From JANNAT01 sp031422555 (lineage in GTDB: Bacteria; Pseudomonadota; Alphaproteobacteria; Rhodobacterales; Rhodobacteraceae), in assembly GCA_031422555.1 (NCBI GenBank), contig JANPLZ010000056.1, positions 1 to 64,000 of the forward strand: a stretch of 64,000 nt of DNA, written 5' to 3'. The position numbers were made by a program, and so were the translations under genes. The stretch's first letter is position 1. The number at the start of each line of letters is the position of its first letter. Under the pieces are notes generated by a model, which saw nothing but the letters and a program-made list of their open reading frames with translations, was not told where the DNA came from and ran no database searches. Positions 57,676 to 64,000 of this stretch are shown piece by piece.

Positions 57676-59025
57676 TTAGCTGCCAAACTGCACTTCCAGC
57701 CATTTTTCCAGCCAATGGATGTTGTATTCGCCATTCTGAATGTCAGGCTCGGCCAACAGCATGTCAAACAGCGGCACCGAGGTTTCAATGCCGTCGATGA
57801 TCAACTCACCCAAGGCGCGCCGCAACCGGGCCAGCGCCTCGGGACGGTCGCGGCCATGCACGATCAGTTTTCCGATCAGACTGTCGTAATAGGGCGGGAT
57901 CGAATAGCCGGAATACAGCGCCGAATCCATCCGCACACCGAAACCGCCCGGCGCATGAAACATCCGAACCTTGCCGGGGCAGGGGGTAAAATTCGGCAAT
58001 TTCTCGGCGTTGATGCGCACTTCGATGGCGTGGCCGTTTATTTCCAGCTCGTCTTGGGAGAACGACATCGGCAGACCCGCCGCCACCCGGATTTGTTCAC
58101 GCACGAGGTCAACGCCGAAAATTGCCTCGGTGACGGGGTGTTCCACCTGCAGCCGGGTGTTCATCTCGATAAAGAAAAATTCACCGTCTTCATACAGAAA
58201 CTCAATCGTGCCCGCGCCGATATAGTTGATGCTGGCCACCGCATCAGCACAGATTTTGCCGATTTTGGCGCGCAAGGCGGGGGTGATCACCGGGCCGGGG
58301 GCCTCTTCAAACACTTTCTGGTGGCGGCGCTGCAAGCTGCAATCGCGCTCTCCCAGATGCACAGCGCGGCCCTTGCCATCGCCAAACACCTGAATTTCGA
58401 TGTGACGCGGCTTTTGCAGATATTTCTCGATATAGACTTCGTCGTTGCCAAAGGCCACTTTGGATTCGGCCCGCGCGGTGCGAAAGGCAATCTCCAGCTC
58501 TTCGGGGTTCTTGGCCACTTTCATGCCGCGCCCGCCGCCACCTGCGGTGGCTTTGATGATCACCGGAAAGCCGATATCGGCTGCGACGCCGATGGCGGTT
58601 TCGAAATCCGGCACGCCGCCGGGCGATCCGGGCACCACCGGAATGCCAAGCGCCTTGGCTGTTTCCTTGGCGGTGATCTTATCGCCCATGATGCGGATAT
58701 GATCTGCCGTGGGGCCGATAAAGGTGATACCATGATCCTGCAAGGCTTGGGCAAAAGCCGCGTTTTCACTGAGAAAGCCATAGCCCGGATGCACCGCCTG
58801 CGCGCCGGTGATCTCGCACGCCGAGATGATCGCGGCCTTTGACAAATAGCTGGCCGAAGACGGTGCCGGGCCGATGCACACAGATTCGTCAGCCATCCGC
58901 ACATGCATGGCGTCAGCGTCGGCGGTGGAATGCACCGCCACCGATTTGATGCCCATTTCGCGGGCGGCGCGGATCACACGCAGGGCAATCTCACCCCGGT
59001 TTGCGATCAGGATTTTGTCAAACAT
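57676..59025 (-). CDS. accC: Acetyl-CoA carboxylase biotin carboxylase subunit
   Basis: A 449-residue biotin carboxylase, normal length. It carboxylates biotin on AccB using ATP and bicarbonate, the first step of fatty-acid synthesis. Motifs: MFDKILIANRGEIALRVIRA, VHPGYGFLSENA, ATAGGGGRGM (glycine-rich ATP loop), and FIEMNTRLQVEHPVTE with metal and catalytic residues. It starts six bases after the accB stop. Confidence 0.98.
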   Translation of the reverse strand: MFDKILIANRGEIALRVIRAAREMGIKSVAVHSTADADAMHVRMADESVCIGPAPSSASYLSKAAIISACEITGAQAVHPGYGFLSENAAFAQALQDHGITFIGPTADHIRIMGDKITAKETAKALGIPVVPGSPGGVPDFETAIGVAADIGFPVIIKATAGGGGRGMKVAKNPEELEIAFRTARAESKVAFGNDEVYIEKYLQKPRHIEIQVFGDGKGRAVHLGERDCSLQRRHQKVFEEAPGPVITPALRAKIGKICADAVASINYIGAGTIEFLYEDGEFFFIEMNTRLQVEHPVTEAIFGVDLVREQIRVAAGLPMSFSQDELEINGHAIEVRINAEKLPNFTPCPGKVRMFHAPGGFGVRMDSALYSGYSIPPYYDSLIGKLIVHGRDRPEALARLRRALGELIIDGIETSVPLFDMLLAEPDIQNGEYNIHWLEKWLEVQFGS

Positions 59026-59031
59026 CGCCGC

Positions 59032-59526
59032 TTACTCGATGATCATCAAAGGGGCGCCGTATTCGACGGAATTGCCATCGGCAACCAGAATGCGCTTGAC
59101 GGTGCCTGCGCGCGGGGCGGGAATGTGGTTCATGGTTTTCATCGCTTCGATGATCAGCACCGTCTGGCCTTCGGTCACGGTTGCACCAACGGTGACAAAC
59201 GCGGCGGCACCGGGTTCTGCCGACAAATAGCACGTGCCAACCATCGGTGATGTCACAGCGCCGGGGTGTTGCGCGGGATCTTCGGGGGCGGCGGGCGAGG
59301 GTGCTGCGGCAGCGCCCGGCGCTGCATGGGCGGATGGCGGGGCGTAGTGCATTTGCGGTGCTGCGGCCATTTGCACAACGGTGGATTGTTTCATCACCCG
59401 CACTTCCAGGCTGTCATCACTGCCGTATTCGCGTTTGACCGACAGTTCGGTCAGCTCATTCTTGTTCAAAAGTTCGGCCAAGGCGGAAATGAACGCAACG
59501 TCGGCGTCTGTTGATTGTTTGCTCAT
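59032..59526 (-). CDS. accB: Acetyl-CoA carboxylase biotin carboxyl carrier protein
   Basis: A 164-residue carrier with an N-terminal acidic helix region, an Ala/Pro-rich linker (about 60-90) and the C-terminal biotinyl domain. The biotin attachment Lys is K130 in IIEAMKTMNHI. The ATG at 59526 is used because the residues before it (longer open frame) are not conserved in the family. First gene of accB-accC, with aat behind; divergent from preT. Confidence 0.96.
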   Translation of the reverse strand: MSKQSTDADVAFISALAELLNKNELTELSVKREYGSDDSLEVRVMKQSTVVQMAAAPQMHYAPPSAHAAPGAAAAPSPAAPEDPAQHPGAVTSPMVGTCYLSAEPGAAAFVTVGATVTEGQTVLIIEAMKTMNHIPAPRAGTVKRILVADGNSVEYGAPLMIIE

Positions 59527-59735
59527 GCCGTCCTCTGGTTGGCTATTTTCGGGCGGGCAGGGGCAAAGCCCGGCCAATGGTTTTGTTTGTATACCCGACG
59601 GGGCGATGGGAAAAAAGGCCCTTGACGCAGTCACCGCAAAATCCCTGCAAAATCCGGGGTGGGCAAAATTTACCGTTTGATAAAAAAATAAGCCTATGGC
59701 ACGCTGATCAAATCATAGCCAAAAGGACCGCCGCC

Positions 59736-61046
59736 TTGTCCAACAGCCAAATGACGCCCGGCATTGCCGCCAACCGTTTGCCCGCCGCCGCCTATATCGA
59801 CAATTTCACCGATGTGCAGGCGGCATTTGATCCGCATGAGGCGCGGGTGGCGTCAGACCGGTGCTATTTCTGCCACGACGCGCCCTGCATTACCGCTTGT
59901 CCGACCAGCATCGATATTCCGTTGTTCATCCGCCAGATCGCCACCGGCACGCCCGATGCGGCGGCCAAAACCATCTTTGCGCAAAACATCATGGGCGGCA
60001 TGTGCGCCCGGGTTTGCCCCACAGAACAGCTCTGCGAAGAGGCCTGCGTGCGTGAGGCTGCCGAGGGCAAGCCGGTAGAAATTGGCCGTTTGCAACGCTT
60101 TGCCACTGACAGTCTGATGTCCAAGGGCATTCATCCTTTCACCCGGGCCGCACTTTCGGGCTACCGCGTGGCCGTGGTAGGCGCGGGGCCTGCGGGTCTG
60201 TCTTGCGCGCACAGGCTGGCGCTGCTGGGCCACGAGGTGACGGTGTTTGAACGGCTGCCCCGCGCGGGCGGGCTGAATGAATACGGCATCGCCACTTATA
60301 AGACCCCGGATGATTATGCGGCGGCCGAAGTGGACTGGCTGCTGAAAATCGGTGGGATCACGGTGAAAACCGGGGTGGAACTGGGCCGCGACATCACACT
60401 GGCCGGGTTGCAGGCCGATTATGACGCGGTGTTTCTGGGCATTGGTCTGGCGGGGGTGAATGCGCTGCGCAGCGCGGGTGAAGATCTGGCGGGCGTGCGC
60501 AGCGCCGTTGAATTCATTGCGGAATTGCGGCAAGTGGCGGACAAATCAACCCTGCCGATTGGCCGCGATGTGGTGGTGATCGGGGGGGGGATGACGGCGG
60601 TGGATGCCGCGGTGCAATCCAAACTGTTGGGCGCGCAGAACGTGACCATCGTCTACCGCCGTGGCCGCGACAAGATGAGCGCAAGTGGTTATGAGCAAGA
60701 CCATGCCGCCCAGATCGGTGTCCGTATCCTTTATAACGCAGCCCCGGTGCGGGTGTTGGGCGAAGCGCAGGCCGAGGCGGTTGAATTTGCCTATACCAGC
60801 GACGGGCCGGATGGTTTGGCCCTGTCGGCGGAAACCTTTACCCTGAAGGCCGATCAGGTGTTCAAGGCCATCGGCCAAACCCTGACCGCCGCCCCGATTG
60901 CCCGCGACGGTGGCAAACTGGTCACGCGCGCGGGCCGCGTTTGGGCGGGCGGCGACTGTGCTGCGGGCGGGGCTGATCTGACGGTCACCGCCGTGGCCGA
61001 GGGCCGCGATGCGGCGATGGATATTCATGCAAGTCTGATGGCTTGA
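59736..61046 (+). CDS. preT: NAD-dependent dihydropyrimidine dehydrogenase subunit PreT
   Basis: A 436-residue flavoprotein like the N-terminal half of mammalian dihydropyrimidine dehydrogenase and GltD. It has N-terminal Fe-S cysteines (RCYFCHDAPCITACPTSI and CARVCPTEQLCEEACVRE), the FAD loop GAGPAG and a second loop GGGMTA for NAD(H). With PreA it reduces uracil and thymine. AAAAGGA at 59721-59727 is spaced 8 bases from TTG 59736, so I prefer TTG; an ATG at 59751 is in frame. Thirteen bases separate it from preA. Confidence 0.9.
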   Translation: MSNSQMTPGIAANRLPAAAYIDNFTDVQAAFDPHEARVASDRCYFCHDAPCITACPTSIDIPLFIRQIATGTPDAAAKTIFAQNIMGGMCARVCPTEQLCEEACVREAAEGKPVEIGRLQRFATDSLMSKGIHPFTRAALSGYRVAVVGAGPAGLSCAHRLALLGHEVTVFERLPRAGGLNEYGIATYKTPDDYAAAEVDWLLKIGGITVKTGVELGRDITLAGLQADYDAVFLGIGLAGVNALRSAGEDLAGVRSAVEFIAELRQVADKSTLPIGRDVVVIGGGMTAVDAAVQSKLLGAQNVTIVYRRGRDKMSASGYEQDHAAQIGVRILYNAAPVRVLGEAQAEAVEFAYTSDGPDGLALSAETFTLKADQVFKAIGQTLTAAPIARDGGKLVTRAGRVWAGGDCAAGGADLTVTAVAEGRDAAMDIHASLMA

Positions 61047-61059
61047 AGGGACACGTATC

Positions 61060-62358
61060 ATGGCAGAGCTGACAACCAATTTCATCGGCATCAAATCTCC
61101 CAACCCGTTCTGGCTGGCCTCGGCGCCGCCCACGGATAAGGAATACAACGTGCGCCGCGCCTTTGCCGCCGGGTGGGGCGGGGTGGTGTGGAAAACCTTG
61201 GGGTCCGAAGGCCCGCCGGTGGTGAACGTCAACGGCCCGCGCTATGGTGCTGTCTGGGGCGCGGACCGGCGCCTGTTAGGCCTGAACAACATCGAGTTGA
61301 TCACCGACCGTCCGCTGGCGGTGAACCTGCGCGAGATAAAGTCGGTCAAGCGCGACTATAAAGACCGCGCCATGATCATCAGCCTGATGGTGCCCTGCGA
61401 TGAGATTTCGTGGCGCGATATCCTTGCCCATTGCGAAGATACCGAAGCGGACGGGGTCGAGTTGAACTTTGGTTGCCCGCATGGCATGGCCGAACGCGGC
61501 ATGGGCGGTGCGGTGGGGCAAGTGCCCGAATATATCGAGATGATCACCCGCTGGTGCAAGATGCACACCCGTATGCCGGTGATCGTAAAATTAACCCCCA
61601 ATATCAGCGACATCCGTAAACCCGCCGAGGCCGCCAAACGCGGTGGCGCGGATGCGGTATCGCTGATCAACACCATCAATTCGATCACCTCGGTCAATCT
61701 GGATGATTTTGCACCCGAACCGATGATCGACGGCAAAGGCACCCATGGCGGCTATTGCGGGCCTGCGGTCAAGCCGATTGCGTTGAACATGGTGGCGGAA
61801 ATTGCCCGCAGCCGCGAAACCCACGGCCTGCCAATCTCGGGCATCGGCGGCATCACCACATGGCGCGATGCGGCGGAATTCATGGCCTTGGGCGCGGGCA
61901 ACGTGCAGGTTTGCACCGCCGTGATGACCTATGGGTTCAAGATTGTTGCGGAAATGATATCGGGCCTGTCCGACTATATGGACGCCAAAGGCATGGCCAG
62001 CACCGCCGATCTGGTGGGCCGCGCGGTGCCGAATGTGACCGACTGGCAATTCCTGAACCTGAATTACGTGACCAAAGCGGTGATTTCCCAAGATGACTGC
62101 ATCAAATGCGGGCGCTGCTATGCCGCCTGCGAAGACACCAGCCATCAGGCGATTTCGATGTCGCCCGACAGGGTGTTCAAAGTGATGGATGATGAATGCG
62201 TGGCCTGCAATCTGTGCGTCAACGTCTGCCCGGTGGAAAACTGCATCACCATGGTTGAAGTGCCTTTGGGTGCTGTCGACGAACGCACCGGGCGCAAGGT
62301 TGTCGATTATGGCAACTGGACAACACATCCGAACAATCCATCGGTGGCGGCGGAATAG
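61060..62358 (+). CDS. preA: NAD-dependent dihydropyrimidine dehydrogenase subunit PreA
   Basis: A 432-residue FMN barrel with two C-terminal 4Fe-4S motifs (CIKCGRCYAACEDTSHQA and CVACNLCVNVCPVENC). It carries the pyrimidine-reducing site. The loop NFGCPHGMAERGMGGAVGQ matches the DPD active-site loop, but Val stands where mammalian DPD has its catalytic Cys (LACGQ); this appears usual for bacterial PreA of this group. AAGGGA precedes the ATG. The later pathway genes (hydantoinase, ureidopropionase) are not in the window. Confidence 0.93.
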   Translation: MAELTTNFIGIKSPNPFWLASAPPTDKEYNVRRAFAAGWGGVVWKTLGSEGPPVVNVNGPRYGAVWGADRRLLGLNNIELITDRPLAVNLREIKSVKRDYKDRAMIISLMVPCDEISWRDILAHCEDTEADGVELNFGCPHGMAERGMGGAVGQVPEYIEMITRWCKMHTRMPVIVKLTPNISDIRKPAEAAKRGGADAVSLINTINSITSVNLDDFAPEPMIDGKGTHGGYCGPAVKPIALNMVAEIARSRETHGLPISGIGGITTWRDAAEFMALGAGNVQVCTAVMTYGFKIVAEMISGLSDYMDAKGMASTADLVGRAVPNVTDWQFLNLNYVTKAVISQDDCIKCGRCYAACEDTSHQAISMSPDRVFKVMDDECVACNLCVNVCPVENCITMVEVPLGAVDERTGRKVVDYGNWTTHPNNPSVAAE

Positions 62359-62360
62359 AA

Positions 62361-62413
62361 GATTTTTCGCCGAAAAATCTTCGGCTGCCAAAAAATTTTC
62401 GCCGAAAATTTTT
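62361..62413. repeat. Dispersed palindromic repeat, family B, full copy after preA
   Basis: GATTTTTCGCCGAAAAATC (62361-62379), then TTCGGCTGCC and a second unit AAAAAATTTTCGCCGAAAAT reaching 62413. It matches the copy behind clpX in layout and spacing. It lies between convergent genes (preA and the 81-aa protein) three bases after the preA stop, and could terminate both. Confidence 0.75.
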
Positions 62414-62416
62414 ATG

Positions 62417-62662
62417 TCAACAGATCAGTTTCATTTGCCCTGCGTTGCAGATCACAATGAATTGGCCACCGATTTCGACCAGATGAAAGCCGCGGTTGCG
62501 CACTTCGCGTTCAAACGCGGCGCGGCCGATTTCGCGTTCAACGTCGCGGACGGCCCGCCGGATTACGCCGCCCTTTTGGATGGCCTTGGCGGTGAACATG
62601 GCATCGCACCATTTGGCATTCGGCATCGGTGGGGTAAACATCTGCATGACTGCAGGGTTCAC
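62417..62662 (-). CDS. Conserved 81-residue protein of unknown function
   Basis: A small basic protein with a central pattern FTAKAIQKGGVIRRAVRDVE and a C-terminal RNRGFHLVEIGGQFIVICN. I recall similar short proteins in Rhodobacteraceae, sometimes carrying an implausible phosphoribosylanthranilate isomerase label; at 81 residues it cannot be that enzyme. The start is uncertain: GTG at 62662, ATG at 62647 or ATG at 62641. Regular gene-like codon use and position after kup on the same strand support it as real. Confidence 0.6.
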   Translation of the reverse strand: MNPAVMQMFTPPMPNAKWCDAMFTAKAIQKGGVIRRAVRDVEREIGRAAFEREVRNRGFHLVEIGGQFIVICNAGQMKLIC

Positions 62663-62689
62663 GATTCTGGTTAAAATTCGGTAAACCGA

Positions 62690-64000
62690 TCAGATCGCCA
62701 GTTGCTGACCCATTTCCACCACCCGGTTTGACGGCAGGCAATAAAACGCTGTGGCGTCGGATGCGGATTTTGTCAGCGAGATATAGACCCGCTCTTGCCA
62801 GAATGGCAGGCCCTGATGGCGGGCGGCGCGGAACGAGCGGCGGTTCAAAAAGAACGAGGTCGTCATGATGTCAAACTTTTCGCCCCGCCGCCGCGCCAGA
62901 GCCAAAGCCTTGGGAACATTGGGGGTTTCCATATAGCCAAACACCATGTTTACCCGAACGAATTTTTCGTTCAGCCGCTCCAGCGTCAGGCGGGCATCGT
63001 CGTTGACGGTCGGCGACGGGGCCACTGTGACGGTGACGATAAAGTTCTGGCTGTGCAAAACCCGGTTGTGTTTGATGTTGTGCATCAGCGCTGACGGGGC
63101 AGTATCAGGATCCTGCGTCAGAAAGACGGCGGTGCCCGGCACTTCGATCGGGCGGGATTTTTCCAGCATGCCGATCAGCTTGACCAACGGCACCGCCGAT
63201 TCCGCCGCCTTGCGCTTGACGTGTTTGGTGCCGCGCACCCAGGTCCAGACCAGAAAGCACATGGTGGCTGCCATCAGCACCGGCACATAGCCGCCATCGG
63301 GGATCTTTACCATATTGGCCGCCAGAAACACCGTTTCCGCCAGCAAGATCGGCACCATCACCGCCAAAACGCCCCACAACGGCCATTTCCACGCTTTCAG
63401 GAACAGGATGAACGCCAGAATAGAGGTGATCACCATATCGCCGGTCACTGCGATACCATAAGCCGAGGCAAGGTTCGAGGAAGAGCCGAAAATCACCACC
63501 AGACACAGCACGCCCACCATCAGGATGGTGTTGACCTTGGGCAGATAAATCTGCCCCAACTGGGTGTCCGAGGTGTGGCGGATTTCCAGACGCGGCAGCA
63601 GGCCCATTTGCACCGCTTGTTGCATCATCGAAAACGCGCCCGAAATCACCGCTTGGCTGGCGATCACCGTGGCCGCCATGGCAAGGATCACCAAAGGCAG
63701 CAAGGCCCAGGCCGGTGCCATCTGGAAAAACGGATTTTCCGCGGTTTCAGGATGCGCCAGCACCAAAGCGCCTTGGCCAAGATACGACAGCGTCAGCGCG
63801 GGAAAGATCAAAATGGCCCAAGCCAGCCGGATCGGGCGGCGGCCAAAATGGCCCATATCGGCATAAAGCGCCTCACCACCGGTGACGGCCAGAAACACCG
63901 ACCCCAGCACGATAAAGCTGGCCCGGCCATTTTCCACAAGGAAACTGGCGGCATACCACGGGTTCAGCGCTGCAAGAATGCCGATGTCGTCAAAGATATG
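62690..64000 (-). CDS. kup: Kup-family potassium transporter (partial, 5' end outside window)
   Basis: The C-terminal part (about 436 codons) of a KUP/HAK potassium uptake protein, normally about 630 residues. The frame is open to the window edge, beginning HIFDDIGILAALNPWYAASF. Motifs: FLAVTGGEALYADMGHFGRRPIRLAW, a stretch typical of Kup proteins, then several membrane segments and a cytoplasmic tail ending in RVVEMGQQLAI. It imports K+ together with protons. The 81-aa gene follows 27 bases later. Confidence 0.95.
   Translation of the reverse strand, partial: HIFDDIGILAALNPWYAASFLVENGRASFIVLGSVFLAVTGGEALYADMGHFGRRPIRLAWAILIFPALTLSYLGQGALVLAHPETAENPFFQMAPAWALLPLVILAMAATVIASQAVISGAFSMMQQAVQMGLLPRLEIRHTSDTQLGQIYLPKVNTILMVGVLCLVVIFGSSSNLASAYGIAVTGDMVITSILAFILFLKAWKWPLWGVLAVMVPILLAETVFLAANMVKIPDGGYVPVLMAATMCFLVWTWVRGTKHVKRKAAESAVPLVKLIGMLEKSRPIEVPGTAVFLTQDPDTAPSALMHNIKHNRVLHSQNFIVTVTVAPSPTVNDDARLTLERLNEKFVRVNMVFGYMETPNVPKALALARRRGEKFDIMTTSFFLNRRSFRAARHQGLPFWQERVYISLTKSASDATAFYCLPSNRVVEMGQQLAI

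Noticed and set aside
57622..58842. A 406-codon plus-strand frame opposite accC
   Set aside because: Shadow of accC caused by codon periodicity.
61480..61540. Loss of the catalytic cysteine in PreA
   Set aside because: Val replaces the mammalian DPD Cys, but the surrounding pattern matches bacterial PreA proteins I recall, so it is a subfamily trait rather than a defect.
1..64000. CRISPR arrays, insertion sequences, prophage or integrase genes
   Set aside because: No regularly spaced repeats, transposase motifs or phage structural genes were seen on either strand.

Overview
The window reads as chromosomal DNA of an alphaproteobacterium of the family Rhodobacteraceae (roseobacter/Rhodobacter type). 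This rests on high G+C, the gene order ndufA12-like / mlaD-like / DUF2155 / aat / accC / accB, a sorbitol-mannitol operon laid out as in Rhodobacter (smoC-E-F-G-K-S-mtlK), a tauR/tpa/xsc taurine module with soeABC, and two dispersed intergenic repeat families. Genus-level placement is not possible from this stretch. I saw no phage, transposase, CRISPR array or replication origin.

Layout. 1-1.9 kb: 3' part of rpoD, a small secreted Rap1a/Tai-type protein and a decayed Doc/Fic toxin fragment. 2-3.8 kb: an acuI / crotonase pair. 4.2-12.4 kb: a polyol operon with a HAD phosphatase, SorC-type regulator, four ABC transporter genes, sorbitol dehydrogenase and mannitol 2-dehydrogenase, followed by an iolG-like dehydrogenase and an Rrf2-type regulator. 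14.3-26.5 kb: a large nitrogen-compound catabolic locus. One operon (minus strand) has a polyamine-type ABC transporter, a nitrilase-fold amidase and a TMADH/DgcA-like flavoprotein, with a divergent LuxR regulator. The other has a Rieske oxygenase, an FMO-like flavoprotein, a Rid protein and a DUF1028 protein, divergent from a BetI-like TetR regulator. I could not match this combination to a characterised pathway. 26.6-28.9 kb: glycerate 2-kinase and a Gfo/Idh/MocA dehydrogenase.

29.1-40.4 kb: a compact taurine dissimilation locus. Tpa makes sulfoacetaldehyde, TauR is the regulator, Xsc releases sulfite and acetyl phosphate, a TSUP protein may export sulfite, acetate kinase can recover ATP from acetyl phosphate, and SoeABC can oxidise sulfite at the membrane. 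A choline-kinase-like protein and a large FAD/GcvT demethylase-type protein follow closely in the same direction.

43.9-53.5 kb: a GH3 glycosidase, tRNA-Asn with a strong terminator, a metallo-beta-lactamase-fold hydrolase, an HMA-MauE membrane protein, an EnvZ-like kinase, and a ynjBCD-type ABC transporter with a CDP-alcohol phosphatidyltransferase. 53.6-64 kb: housekeeping genes clpP, clpX, ndufA12-like, mlaD-like, DUF2155, aat, accC and accB, then preT-preA (reductive pyrimidine degradation), a conserved 81-aa protein and a kup potassium transporter cut by the window end.

All functions are inferred by reading translated motifs and gene order; no database search was run.
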